Of a DNA stretch of 64,000 nt, positions 35,378 through 46,400 are shown piece by piece. The stretch's first letter is position 1, and each line of letters opens with the position of its first letter. The DNA is taken from positions 62,001 through 126,000 of the forward strand of contig NZ_JABEQF010000008.1 in the NCBI RefSeq assembly GCF_014174355.1. The letters run 5' to 3'. Under the pieces are notes generated by a model. The model was not told where the DNA came from. It saw nothing but the letters and a program-made list of their open reading frames with translations, and ran no database searches. A program made the position numbers and the translations under genes. This stretch comes from Gluconacetobacter azotocaptans (GTDB taxonomy: Bacteria > Pseudomonadota > Alphaproteobacteria > Acetobacterales > Acetobacteraceae).

Positions 35378-36175
35378 ATGGGTGATCGTCGTCCTATCCT
35401 CTTTTTCGATTCGGGCGTCGGGGGGCTGTCGGTCCTTGCCCCCACGCGCGCGCTGCTGCCCCGCGCGCCCATTGTCTATGTGGCCGACAACGCTTTCTTC
35501 CCTTACGGCCTGAAATCCGAGGCCGAAATTGCCGGCCGCGTTCCCGCCCTGCTGGGCAGGCTGGCGGCGCATTATCGCCCCCGTCTGATCGTCAATGCCT
35601 GCAACACCGCCTGCACCATCGCGCTGGCGACGATGCGGGCGGTGCTGGACCTGCCCGTGGTGGGTACCGTGCCTGCGATCCGTCCCGCGGCGCAGGTCTC
35701 CCGCACCCGTGTGATCGGCGTGCTGGGCACCGACGCCACGGTGCGCCAGCCCTATGTGGACCGGCTGAGTGCCGATTATGCCGCCGATTGCGTGGTCCTG
35801 CGCCATGGCTCGGCGCGACTGGTCGAACTGGCCGAAGCCCATCTTCGCGGCGAGGCCACGCCGGACGACGCCTATCGCGAGGTCCTGGCGGGCCTGCTGG
35901 GCCAGCCCGGCGGCACGTCCCTCGACACGATCGTCCTGGCCTGCACCCATTTTCCATTGGTCGCCGATCGCCTGGCGGCCGTCGCCCCGCGACCGCTTGC
36001 CTTCGTCGACGGGGGCGCCGGCATCGCACGTCGCGTGGCCCATCTGACCGAGGGGCAGTCCTGGCCCGATGCCCCCCCGCCAGGGATTGCCGTTTTTACC
36101 GGACCTTTTGATCCGACACCCGCCTTTCGGGGGAGCCTGGCGCGTTTTGGGCTGGATGCGTTCGAACAGTTTTGA
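35378..36175 (+). CDS. murI: Glutamate racemase
   Basis: A 265-residue enzyme making D-glutamate for peptidoglycan. The first catalytic Cys is in VNACNTACT (about 73-81) and the second in ACTHFPL (about 188-194). FFDSGVGGLSV gives the N-terminal Asp-Ser pair. ATG 35378 is preferred; the frame is open upstream without homology. Two hairpins follow, at 36180 and 36205, between this gene and convergent pyrE. Confidence 0.93.
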   Translation: MGDRRPILFFDSGVGGLSVLAPTRALLPRAPIVYVADNAFFPYGLKSEAEIAGRVPALLGRLAAHYRPRLIVNACNTACTIALATMRAVLDLPVVGTVPAIRPAAQVSRTRVIGVLGTDATVRQPYVDRLSADYAADCVVLRHGSARLVELAEAHLRGEATPDDAYREVLAGLLGQPGGTSLDTIVLACTHFPLVADRLAAVAPRPLAFVDGGAGIARRVAHLTEGQSWPDAPPPGIAVFTGPFDPTPAFRGSLARFGLDAFEQF

Positions 36176-36179
36176 AGCC

Positions 36180-36197
36180 CAAGGGGCGTGGCCCTTG
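36180..36197. terminator. Hairpin downstream of murI
   Basis: CAAGGG (36180-36185) pairs with CCCTTG (36192-36197) around a 6-base loop. It starts 5 bases after the murI stop. Together with the palindrome at 36205 it probably separates murI and pyrE transcripts. Confidence 0.45.
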
Positions 36198-36204
36198 AAC
36201 CCCA

Positions 36205-36222
36205 TCAAAGGCGCGCCTTTGA
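36205..36222. repeat. 18-bp perfect palindrome between murI and pyrE
   Basis: TCAAAGGCG joined to CGCCTTTGA without a gap. The segment CGCCTTTGAA is found again 42-51 bases farther on, within the pyrE 3' end. It may be part of a bidirectional terminator. Confidence 0.5.
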
Positions 36223-36241
36223 ATCCAGCCGTTGAAGCGGA

Positions 36242-37000
36242 TCAGCCCTGGGCTTGCACGCCTTTGAACGCAAGGGCCTCTTCGGCGCTGCCGACGCCAC
36301 CGTGGCGCGCGGACCATGCGCAGGGGTCTTCCAGGAAGCGCCGCACTTCGGCCGCGGCTTTTTCCGAGAAATAGGGCCGCCCCGCACAGGCTTCCAGCAC
36401 GTCCCACCATGTGCACAGGGCATGCAGCGAGATGTTCATGTCCGCAAGGGTGCGATGCGCGCCGGGGAACACGCCGTAGAAGAAGACTACGAACGTATGG
36501 TCCACGATCGCGCCGGCATCGCGCAGCGCCTTGGCGAATCGGACCTTCGACGACCCATCCGTCGTCAGGTCCTCGACCAGCAGGGTGCGCATGCCTTCGG
36601 GCACGTCGCCCTCGATCTGGGCGTTGCGGCCGAAACCCTTGGGCTTCTTGCGGACATAGGCCATGGGCGCCATCATCCGGTCGGCGATCCAGGCGGCAAA
36701 GGGAATGCCGGCGGTTTCGCCGCCGACCACCGCGTCGATGCTTTCATAGCCCACATGACGCCCGATCTTCTCGACGCCCAGTTCGACGATCTTGGCGCGG
36801 GCACGGGGGAAGAAGATGATGCGCCGGCAATCGATATAGACCGGCGATTTCCACCCCGACGTCAGGGTATACGGGTCCTCGGGCCGGAAATTGACGGCCT
36901 TGATTTCCAGCAGCAACTTTGCCGTCGTCAGGGCGGCATCCCGGTCCCAGGCTGTGGAGCCCGTCGAGAGACCCGCCCCGTTTCCTGTCATGTCGCTCAT
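36242..37000 (-). CDS. pyrE: Orotate phosphoribosyltransferase
   Basis: A 252-residue enzyme joining orotate and PRPP to give OMP in pyrimidine synthesis. PRPP-binding motif LLVEDLTTDGSSK, the PYTLTSGWKSPVYIDCR substrate loop and VVGGETAGIPFAAWIA are clear. The PRPP motif has TDG where ITAG or TTG is most usual, consistent with the longer alphaproteobacterial subgroup; the C-terminal 50 residues are also extra compared with the 213-residue E. coli enzyme. An inner ATG at 36991 is an alternative start. Confidence 0.93.
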   Translation of the reverse strand: MSDMTGNGAGLSTGSTAWDRDAALTTAKLLLEIKAVNFRPEDPYTLTSGWKSPVYIDCRRIIFFPRARAKIVELGVEKIGRHVGYESIDAVVGGETAGIPFAAWIADRMMAPMAYVRKKPKGFGRNAQIEGDVPEGMRTLLVEDLTTDGSSKVRFAKALRDAGAIVDHTFVVFFYGVFPGAHRTLADMNISLHALCTWWDVLEACAGRPYFSEKAAAEVRRFLEDPCAWSARHGGVGSAEEALAFKGVQAQG

Positions 37001-37219
37001 GCCGCCTGTGTCTCCGGATTGTTACGTACCTGGTGGGTGAGGCTTAGCGGGAACAGGCCGGAAAATCCATGCTCGGGAAAAGGTCGGGCAGGGGACGCTG
37101 CTCATCCTACGGCGAATGTCAGGGGCGCGTTCCAGCGGCAGGGGTTTTTCTTGCCTGCCCATGATGAAGACGCTATCATTACGTAAATGCAAATCGTTCG
37201 CAAGTAGGGGTTTAAGCTA

Positions 37220-37459
37220 GTGGGTGTCGAAACCGGCAGGATTGCGCGGAATTGCGAGCGCGCGGTGGTGACCGCCTATCAGGAGCTGCGCGACGTTGGG
37301 ACCGGCGACATGTCGGCATTCCATGCGTGCACGACCCTGTATCGCATCCACCATCCCGAAGCCTCGTTGAACGAGGCGCGGCGTCTGGTGTCCGAATGGA
37401 TCGACCATCATGTCGTACGCCGCGACCAAGGGCCGACGGCCGGATGCCTGTGCGACTGA
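37220..37459 (+). CDS. Small conserved-looking protein of unknown function
   Basis: A 79-residue soluble protein I do not recognise. It begins at GTG with AGGGG upstream and reads VETGRIARNCERAVVTAY, helical, with HHP and WIDHHVV segments. Charge is balanced and no signal or membrane segment is visible. It faces the small membrane protein at 37495 (convergent). Codon use fits the surrounding genes, which supports it as real, but a chance frame cannot be excluded. Confidence 0.55.
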   Translation: MGVETGRIARNCERAVVTAYQELRDVGTGDMSAFHACTTLYRIHHPEASLNEARRLVSEWIDHHVVRRDQGPTAGCLCD

Positions 37460-37494
37460 TTCGGGCGCGCTTTACGCCCTGAACGTGACTTGCT

Positions 37495-37728
37495 CTACAA
37501 ACCGCGCCAGCGCCATTCACCGTCCGTTTTGGCGTAAACCAGGGCCACAAAGCCCGCCAGCAGGACGCCATCGGCAATCCATTGCCCCAAGCCACGAAGG
37601 CTAAGCGTCGCGGCGATAAAAACGACGACGAAAATCGCCGTTGCAAGCCATCCCTGCCATGAAGCAGGAGATGCGCCGAACCCGAATGTCTTGGGCTTGA
37701 ACCAGGCCCGGTTCGAAATTTTCCCCAT
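37495..37728 (-). CDS. Small two-helix membrane protein
   Basis: A 77-residue inner-membrane protein of a widespread uncharacterised type. The basic, aromatic N-terminus (WFKPKTFGFGASPASWQGW) precedes two transmembrane helices (about 28-46 and 50-65), and the protein ends with KTDGEWRWRGL. AGGGGC is well placed before ATG 37728. No function is known. Confidence 0.75.
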   Translation of the reverse strand: MGKISNRAWFKPKTFGFGASPASWQGWLATAIFVVVFIAATLSLRGLGQWIADGVLLAGFVALVYAKTDGEWRWRGL

Positions 37729-37800
37729 GTTCTGCCCCTGTTCGGATCATTGGCGTCGACCGCCGACATTCTGCCGCTTACCCCCATCTATCGGGTAGAT

Positions 37801-37830
37801 AAAAAAAGCCGGCCCCCGAAGGTGCCGGCT
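37801..37830 (-). terminator. Intrinsic terminator of citrate synthase gene
   Basis: On the minus strand AGCCGGC and GCCGGCT (arms 37824-37830 and 37807-37813) form a 7-bp stem with a 10-base loop, followed by T7. It lies 53 bases after the citrate synthase stop: a classic intrinsic terminator, the best in the window. Confidence 0.88.
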
Positions 37831-37883
37831 CTTCTGCCGAAGGGGCGGCCTCGCCACCGGCCCCTCCGGGTTGGCATTCGCGC

Positions 37884-39182
37884 TCAGCCGCGCTGGTCGA
37901 AAGACGGGAAGTCGCGCTGGGGCGATCCGGTGTAAAGCTGGCGCGGACGGCCGATGCGCTGGCCGGGTTCCTCGATCATCTCCTTCCACTGGCTGATCCA
38001 GCCGACAGTGCGGGCGACGGCGAACAGCACGGTGAACATGCTGGTCGGGATGCCCATCGCCTTCAGGATGATGCCCGAATAGAAATCGACGTTCGGATAC
38101 AGGCTGCGCTTGACGAAATATTCGTCGTGGATGGCGATTTTTTCCAGTTCGACCGCCAGATCCAGCAGCGGGTCGTCCTTGATGCCGAGTTCGCCCAGGA
38201 CTTCGTGGCAGGTCGCCTGCATGATCTTCGCGCGCGGGTCGAAGTTCTTGTAGACGCGGTGGCCGAATCCCATCAGGCGCACGCCGCTGTTCTTGTCCTT
38301 CACCTTGGCGATGAAGTCCGGAATATTGTCCTTGCTGCCGATTTCGGCCAGCATCTTCAGCACCGCTTCGTTGGCGCCGCCGTGGGCGGGCCCCCACAGG
38401 GCGGCGATGCCGGCCGCGATACAGGCGAACGGATTGGCGCCGGTCGAACCCGCCAGACGCACCGTCGAGGTCGAGGCGTTCTGTTCGTGGTCGGCGTGCA
38501 GGATCAGGATCCGGTCCATCGCGCGCGCCAGGACGGGATTGACCACGTAGGGCTCGGACGGATGCGCGAACATCATCGACAGGAAGTTTTCGGCGTAGTT
38601 CAGGTCGTTGCGCGGATATACGAACGCTTCGCCCTGCGTGTATTTATAGGCCCAGGCTGCAATCGTCGGCAGCTTGGCGATCAGGCGCATGGCCGACAGG
38701 TTGCGGCTGGTGGCGTTCGAGATGTCGGTGCCTTCGTGATAGAAGGCCGACAGGGCGCCGACGGTGCCGCACAGGATCGCCATCGGATGGGCGTCGCGGC
38801 GGAAGCCGTTGAAGAAATTCCGGATCTGCTCGTGCAGCAGCGTATGCGACTTGATGGTGGCGACGAACGCATCGTTCTGCGCCCGGGTCGGCAGTTCCCC
38901 GTTCAGCAGCAGGTGCGCGACCTCCATGAACGTCGCCTGTTCGGCAAGCTGCGAGATCGGATATCCGCGATGCAGCAGCACGCCCTTGCCGCCATCGATG
39001 AATGTGATCTTGCTCTCGCACGATGCCGTTTCGCCGTAGCCGGGATCGAACGTGAAGACACCCAGGTCGGCAGCGATCTTGCGGATGTCCAGGACGTCAG
39101 GCCCCAGCACTCCGGACAGGACCGGCAGACTGGCGGTTTTGCCTTCTAGCGAGACGGTGGCCACTTTTCCTGACTCGGTCAT
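37884..39182 (-). CDS. gltA: Citrate synthase (AarA type)
   Basis: A 432-residue type II citrate synthase condensing oxaloacetate and acetyl-CoA. Catalytic blocks: [25 protein letters not shown] and the C-terminal FPSVDFYSG-like [16 protein letters not shown] with the third catalytic Asp. In Acetobacter this enzyme is AarA and, with AarC, is needed for acetate resistance. AGGAG lies 6 bases before ATG 39182; TTG 39185 is less likely. The gene has its own terminator at 37801 and no close operon partner. Confidence 0.95.
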   Translation of the reverse strand: MTESGKVATVSLEGKTASLPVLSGVLGPDVLDIRKIAADLGVFTFDPGYGETASCESKITFIDGGKGVLLHRGYPISQLAEQATFMEVAHLLLNGELPTRAQNDAFVATIKSHTLLHEQIRNFFNGFRRDAHPMAILCGTVGALSAFYHEGTDISNATSRNLSAMRLIAKLPTIAAWAYKYTQGEAFVYPRNDLNYAENFLSMMFAHPSEPYVVNPVLARAMDRILILHADHEQNASTSTVRLAGSTGANPFACIAAGIAALWGPAHGGANEAVLKMLAEIGSKDNIPDFIAKVKDKNSGVRLMGFGHRVYKNFDPRAKIMQATCHEVLGELGIKDDPLLDLAVELEKIAIHDEYFVKRSLYPNVDFYSGIILKAMGIPTSMFTVLFAVARTVGWISQWKEMIEEPGQRIGRPRQLYTGSPQRDFPSFDQRG

Positions 39183-39378
39183 CAAACTCTCCTCTTGGTC
39201 GTTCGCCGCCCTGTGGTGCGACAGATCTCATCCCAAACCTGCGGGCACCCCTGTCCTCTATGTGACAGTTCGCGCGTGGCCCATTGCTGCATCCCCGCTT
39301 CGGGACGGCAGGCATGCGCCGAGATAAGGACGAAACGACAAATGTGGCAACTCCGCCGACGCGGGGTCCGTCATGCCG

Positions 39379-39936
39379 TCAGGCGCATAGCACCAGGGAA
39401 AGAACTGCCCGTCTGGCCGTCAGTTCGTGCCACGGACCGTCGATGCGGAAGCAGGCGAGGGACGCGGTGGGAAAGCCCCGGCTCAGAATGGATTTGTCCG
39501 GGTCGTCGATTGCCCGTCCCGCCAGGTCCAGAACCAGGTGATACAGGTCCGGATTGTGGCCTATAACTATGATATTATTGAATATATCTGGCGTCAGCCG
39601 AATGATGTCGAGAAGAGTGTCCGGGCCGGATTCATAAAGGCCGGCCTCCTGCACCACGGTGGGGGCCGGGGCGGCGGGAAAGGGGCCGAGGGCCGTATAG
39701 GTCTCGCTGGAACGGATGGCCGGGCTGACCAGGACCAGGTCGGGATGGAAGCCGATCTCGCGCAGTTGTGTTCCCCGCTGCCCCGCCCTGCGGCGTCCCG
39801 ATGGCGTCAGGGGGCGGGACAGGTCGCTGGCCCGGCCCAGATCGCCATGCGGGGCGTGGAAGGCCTCGGCATGCCGCATCAGGACCAGCATGCGAGCATC
39901 CGGCGACGGGTCGTGGTGTTTCGGCATATCCTGCAT
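39379..39936 (-). CDS. SixA-like histidine phosphatase
   Basis: A 185-residue RHG-type phosphatase. LMRHAEA holds the nucleophilic His, SSETYTAL-like positions and IGHNPDLYHLV the second catalytic His. SixA removes phosphate from histidine of HPt domains in E. coli; the substrate here is not known. The ATG shares one base with the stop of the chorismate mutase gene. A second ATG lies three codons in (39927). Confidence 0.88.
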   Translation of the reverse strand: MQDMPKHHDPSPDARMLVLMRHAEAFHAPHGDLGRASDLSRPLTPSGRRRAGQRGTQLREIGFHPDLVLVSPAIRSSETYTALGPFPAAPAPTVVQEAGLYESGPDTLLDIIRLTPDIFNNIIVIGHNPDLYHLVLDLAGRAIDDPDKSILSRGFPTASLACFRIDGPWHELTARRAVLSLVLCA

Positions 39937-40289
39937 CAGGAGGCGCCGTTGCCGGCGGTCTTGCGGGCGATCGCCTCGTGATGGCGGATGACTTCCTTGA
40001 TGATGAAGGCCAGGAACTTCTCGGCGAAGTCGGGATCGAGCTGCGCCGCCGCCGCGAGGTCGCGCAGCCTTCGGACCTGTCGCGCCTCACGCTCGGTATC
40101 GGCGGCCGGCATGGCGTGGCGGGCCTTCAGTTCGCCCACGGCCTGGGTATGGCGGAATCGTTCCGCCAGCATGTAGATCAGTGCGGCGTCGATATTGTCG
40201 ATGCTCCGGCGCAGAGCCAGCAGGGTTTCCCGCGCGCCGTCCTGTACCGGTGGCGAGACTGTCGTATCGATGGCCGTGCTGTCGCTCAC
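39936..40289 (-). CDS. Chorismate mutase (AroQ class)
   Basis: A 117-residue all-helical chorismate mutase turning chorismate into prephenate for Phe/Tyr synthesis. LLALRRSIDNIDAALIYML and RHTQAVGELKARHAMPA carry the active-site Arg and Lys residues. AGGAGC 8 bases upstream favours GTG 40289; ATG 40322 would add 11 residues. It has no fused prephenate dehydratase domain. One-base overlap with the SixA-like gene. Confidence 0.88.
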   Translation of the reverse strand: MSDSTAIDTTVSPPVQDGARETLLALRRSIDNIDAALIYMLAERFRHTQAVGELKARHAMPAADTEREARQVRRLRDLAAAAQLDPDFAEKFLAFIIKEVIRHHEAIARKTAGNGAS

Positions 40290-40341
40290 GTGAACATGCT
40301 CCTGAATGTTGATCGGCAACATCATATCATCATACAGGTTT

Positions 40342-41199
40342 TCAGGCGTCGTCGGGCAGGTCGATCCATGCCAGATGCCCGCCTTTGCCAGCGCCCGTAT
40401 CGGTAAAGACCGAACTGCCCCCCGCGCGGCCCACGCGAACCCACGGGCGTCCATCCGTCGACCGCCGGTCATGCCCGCAATAGACCGTGTACCCCGCCGG
40501 AATATGGTCGACCCAGTTCAGGCGGCGTTCGGGATAGCCGTCCTTCTGTATGCGTCCCGTCGTTTCGCCGAACAGGGCCCGCGACAGGATGGGGGTGACC
40601 AGGCCCAGCCCGGATGAGGGCAGTTCGGTCAGCATGCGGGAATGAAAGCCGCCATGCACGAAGATCCGCCGTCCAAGCACCAGCCAGGGCGGGGCCTGGG
40701 CGATGTCGCGCCACGCCCTGCGGCGCACGTCCTCGTTCTCGGGCGCCTGGAACTGCCGCAGTGTTTCCGTCAACGGCGCGTCGCGGCGCAGCTTGTGGCC
40801 CGCCAGCGCACGGGCCAGCTTGCGATCGTGGTTGCCAAGGATGAACAATCCGCGTCCCTCGTCCAGCAGGCGCTGCATGAGGCGGAACGTTCCCACGCTG
40901 TCAGGCCCGTGATCCACAAGGTCGCCTAGCTGGATCACGAAACGGTCGGTGGCCACCGCATGGCGAAAGGCGCGCAGGTCGCCATGGACGTCGCCCACCA
41001 CCCGAATCGGGCGTCCCGCGATCAGGCGTTCGACGATGGCGTTGTCATAAGTTGCCGACACCGGATCATGCGGCGCGAAAGGCGGCATGCCGGGCGACCG
41101 AAGATCGTCGGCGGCATAGGGCGGCGCGGGTCCGGAAGGCTGACTGCGGTCCAATCGAATGTCCGTTTCTGGTGACAGAGGGGCGACGCTATGGTCCAT
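40342..41199 (-). CDS. Metallophosphoesterase (PPP-like serine/threonine phosphatase)
   Basis: A 285-residue calcineurin-like phosphatase. Metal-binding motifs in order: VVGDVHGDLRAF (about 68-79), GDLVDHGPDS, LGNHDRKLAR, HGGFH and YCGHDRRS. This is the bacterial PrpE/PrpA or ApaH-like arrangement; protein phosphatase and diadenosine-tetraphosphatase activities are both possible. The first 50 residues are Pro-rich and unrelated to the catalytic domain. Confidence 0.86.
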   Translation of the reverse strand: MDHSVAPLSPETDIRLDRSQPSGPAPPYAADDLRSPGMPPFAPHDPVSATYDNAIVERLIAGRPIRVVGDVHGDLRAFRHAVATDRFVIQLGDLVDHGPDSVGTFRLMQRLLDEGRGLFILGNHDRKLARALAGHKLRRDAPLTETLRQFQAPENEDVRRRAWRDIAQAPPWLVLGRRIFVHGGFHSRMLTELPSSGLGLVTPILSRALFGETTGRIQKDGYPERRLNWVDHIPAGYTVYCGHDRRSTDGRPWVRVGRAGGSSVFTDTGAGKGGHLAWIDLPDDA

Positions 41200-41355
41200 C
41201 CCATGACATTGGTATGGACATCCCCCTTTGCCATGTCCGGGCCCTCAAATGGTGGAGGAAGCGGAAAGGGGCGTGGTCCGGGATGATGGGAACAGAGTGC
41301 CGCGTCACCTCGTCGATGGACAGAAAAATAGAAACGGGTTTTGCATGTCTGCCAT

Positions 41356-41679
41356 TCATTTTTGGTTGGGCAGGCCCATCCAGCCGGGATGGTTCTGTTC
41401 GATATAGACCAGTCCCCGGTCCACGCTGCGACGCAGGACCGCGATGTCCTCGGACAGCAGCAACAGCCCCAGCGGCAGCATCCAAAGCCCCAGAAACGGT
41501 AGAATGAACAGGAAACCACCCAGAATCAGCAGCCCACCCGACAGCAGGCGCCAGTGCCGGCGCGAGGGCACCCGCAGCCATGCCACCGCCCGGCGCAGGC
41601 GGTCCGGCGCCCGCCCCAGAAGCAGGGCGATCCGGCGCTCGCGTTCGGTCACGGCAGTCAAAACGACGGAACAGGTCAT
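41356..41679 (-). CDS. Small membrane protein of unknown function
   Basis: A 107-residue protein with one long hydrophobic hairpin (SGGLLILGGFLFILPFLGLW, then MLPLGLLLLSEDIAVLRR). The C-terminal VYIEQNHPGWMGLPNQK is typical of an uncharacterised alphaproteobacterial family. I start it at ATG 41679; the frame is open to 41739 but the added residues are low-complexity. It is divergent from aarC. Confidence 0.65.
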   Translation of the reverse strand: MTCSVVLTAVTERERRIALLLGRAPDRLRRAVAWLRVPSRRHWRLLSGGLLILGGFLFILPFLGLWMLPLGLLLLSEDIAVLRRSVDRGLVYIEQNHPGWMGLPNQK

Positions 41680-41860
41680 CGCTGTAACACTCTTTTGTTG
41701 TGACGGGCTGCTCGGGAAAGAGAAGAGATTGTGCGTCATAAAAGGAACGAGCGGGTTGGGGCCGCCAGTCAGAGACTACCGGTTGGATGAGGACCGGAAC
41801 AGGCGTTGCCGCCGAACGTGGGACAAGGGATTTCTACATTCTACCCACGGCATAAAATGA

Positions 41861-43402
<1,542 letters not shown>

Positions 43403-43413
43403 CGGATGGCGTT

Positions 43414-43437
43414 CCCCCGACCCATGCGGGTCGGGGG
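43414..43437 (+). terminator. Hairpin 1 downstream of aarC
   Basis: CCCCCGACCC (43414-43423) and GGGTCGGGGG (43428-43437) form a perfect 10-bp stem with the tetraloop ATGC. It is followed only by TT. Strong hairpin 12 bases after the aarC stop. Confidence 0.65.
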
Positions 43438-43449
43438 TTGATCCGGGGG

Positions 43450-43479
43450 GCCAGGGCCTCAGGCCCCTGGCGGCTTTTT
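43450..43479 (+). terminator. Intrinsic terminator 2 of aarC
   Basis: GCCAGGG (43450-43456) and CCCTGGC (43465-43471) with inner CC/GG pairing, followed by GGC and T5 (43475-43479). The T-run overlaps the stop codon of convergent smc (43478-43480). Confidence 0.75.
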
Positions 43480-46400
43480 ACGCCGGGGCGTCGGCCCGGG
43501 CCTGTCCGGCCATGGTCGAGGCGTGTTCCAGATCGACCGACAGAACACGGCTGACTCCGCGTTCCTGCATCGTCACGCCATAGAGCCGGTCCATGTGCGC
43601 CATCGTCAGCTGATGGTGCGTGACGACCAGGAAGCGCGTGCCGGCCTCGGCCACCATATCGCCCAGCAGGGCGCAGAACCGGCCCACGTTGGCGTCGTCC
43701 AGCGGCGCATCCACTTCGTCCAGGACGCAGATCGGCGCGGGATTGCAGCGGAACACCGCGAAAATCAGCGACAGGGCGGTCAATGCCTGCTCGCCGCCCG
43801 ACAACAGCGAGAGGGTCGCCAGCTTCTTGCCGGGTGGCTGGGCATAGATTTCCAGCCCCGCCTGCAACGGGTCGTCGTTGCCCACCATGCCCAGATGCGC
43901 GCGGCCGCCATTGAACATGCGGGCGAACAGGGCCTGGAAATGCTGGTCCACCTCGGTGAACACCGCCAGCAGCCGCTCACGTCCCTCGCGGTTCAGGGCG
44001 CCGATCGACCCGCGCAGGCGGGCGATGGCGGTTTCCAGCTCGTCCTTTTCGTTCTGGATAACGGCGATGCGGGTTTCGGCCTCGTTGGCTTCCAGTTCGG
44101 CGCGCAGATTGACTGGCCCCATGTCCTCGCGTTCGCGCGTCAGGCGGGCGATTTTCCGACGCAGGCTGCTTTCGGCCGCTTCCGTCAGGTCGGGCGGCAC
44201 GACGCCTGGCGGTTCGGGCGTCTCGGTCAGAAGCTGGGCCAGGATGGCTTCGGCCTGTTCGTGCCGTCCTTCGGCGCGCAGCAGGCCCTCGCGGGCGGTC
44301 GCCAGGGCCGCGTCGGCGTCCCGCCGGCCCGCCTGCGCCTGGGACAGGGCGGTCTCGGCCGCCGCAAGCGCGCCGGTGGCCGCCTCATGGGCGGCCTCGG
44401 CCCGCAGCAGGGCCTCGCGCGTCGTCTCGCGCGTGCGGACGACTTCGTCGGGCAGGGCCGACAGGCGCGCATGTTCGGCACGGGTGGCATCCAGCCGGGT
44501 GGCGCTTTGCCCGGCCTCGGCGGCGGCGGCGTCGAGCCGGGCGGACCAGTCCGCGATGGCGTCCCGCAGGCCGGCAAGGCGCGCCTGCGCCGTCTGGTCC
44601 TCGCCGGCCAGGGCGGCGCGGCGTTCGCGGGCGGCATCCTCGGCCTGGCGGGCCGCCGCCAGCCCCTCGCGCAGGGTCCGGATCTGTTCGGCGATCGCAT
44701 CCGGGTCGGGCAGGGTCGCCTGTTCCGCGACGATCCGCGCCAGGGTCTGGGCCGCGTCGTCCCGCTCCTCGGCCAGCGTGGCCAGCCGCGGCGCCTGGGC
44801 CTCGATCGCGCTGCGGGTTTCGATCAGCGTGGTCTGAAGGGTGGATTGGGCGGATTGCGCCTGTTCCAGCGCCTGCTCCGCGTCCAGCCGGCGTTGTCGC
44901 GCGGCATCCAGCGCCTGCGTCGTCTGCGCCACCAGCGACTGGGCGGCCGTCAGTGCGGTTTCGGCGCCCTGGACCGGAGGCAGGCCGGACAGCGCCTGCT
45001 CAGCCGCCTGCCGGGCGGCTTCGGCCTGCTCGGCCTCGTGGACGATGCGTTGCAGTTCGGGGGCGATCGTGGCCAGGCGGGTTTCGGCCTCGTCATGGCG
45101 GGCGGTGGCCTCCCCCGCGTCGCGCCGTGCGGACTCCAGCCCTGTCTCGGCCTGACGACGGGCAGCACGGGTCGCGCTTTCCGCAGCCTGCGCCGCCTGT
45201 TCCCGCTGGCGCGTCGCCTCATGGTCGTGCCGCAACCGGGCTTCGTCCGGAAGGTCGGATAGGGCCTGTCGCGCGGCGGCCAGCGCGGCCTCGGCCTCGG
45301 TCCTGGCCTGGACGGCCTGTTCATGCTGCGGCAGCACGGTGTCCAGCCGCGCGCGGACGGTGGCGTCCAGCCGGCTGATCTCGGCTTCGTCGGCGCGGGT
45401 CTGGCGCAGGATGGCCTCGATCCGCGTGCGATCGGCGCGGGCCTGCGTTACGGCCTCGGCGGCCTGTGCGCGGGCGGATTCGGTCGCGGCCTGATCGGCC
45501 TGCGCCGCCGGCAGGTCGGCGCGACGGGCCGCCAGTGCCGCCGTGGTTTCGCGCAGGCGGTTGCGCTGTTGCAGCAGCAGCGCCGCGCGGCTGGGCAGGC
45601 CCGGCGCCAGGCGATAGCCGTCCCAGCGCCAGAACGCGCCATCGCGGCGCACCAGGCTCTGACCGGGGTGCAACTGCACCTGCAACGCGGCGCCATCCAC
45701 CCCGTCCGCCAGCAATCCGACGGCCTCCAGCGCCCGGGCCAGCGCCGGCGGGGCCGTGACCAGCGTGGAGAGCGGGACGGTGTCGTGGCCCGGAGGCACC
45801 TGCGTTGCCAGGTCGGGCAGGCGATGCCACAGGCGCGGGGCATCCGGCTGGATCGAGGCATCCAGCCCGTCGGCCAGGGCGGCGGCCAGGGCGGTTTCCA
45901 GCCCGTCCGGCACCGTGATGTCGTCCACGACCCCACGAATACCGGCATCGCCGTCGTCGGCTGTCAGCGCCTGTGTCAGCCCGTCGGCCTGGGCCTCGAG
46001 CCGCGACAGGTCGGCTTTCAGGTCCGACAGGCGCTGCGCCGCCATGTCGCGTGCGGTCGTGCGGGCGGCCAGATCGGTCTCGGCGGTGTCCAGAGCCTGT
46101 CCGGAGCGGGCGACGTCCTGTTCGGCCTGCTCGCGGGCGACGCGTGCGGCCGCCAGCCTGTCAGGATCGACCGCTCCGGCACGGGCCTGCGCCAGATCAC
46201 GGTCCAGCGCCTGGAACCGCGTCACGGCGCGGGCATGTGCCGATTCGGCGCTTTGCAGGGCGGAAGCCAGGCCGGCGCGCCGGGTTCCGGCCTCCTGCAC
46301 ACGGGCACGGGCCTCGATCTGCGCGGCCGAGGCGGCCTGGCGTTCCAGTTCCGCCTGCTCCAGGTCAGTGCGGGCCGTTGCCAGGGCCGTTTCGGCCGCA

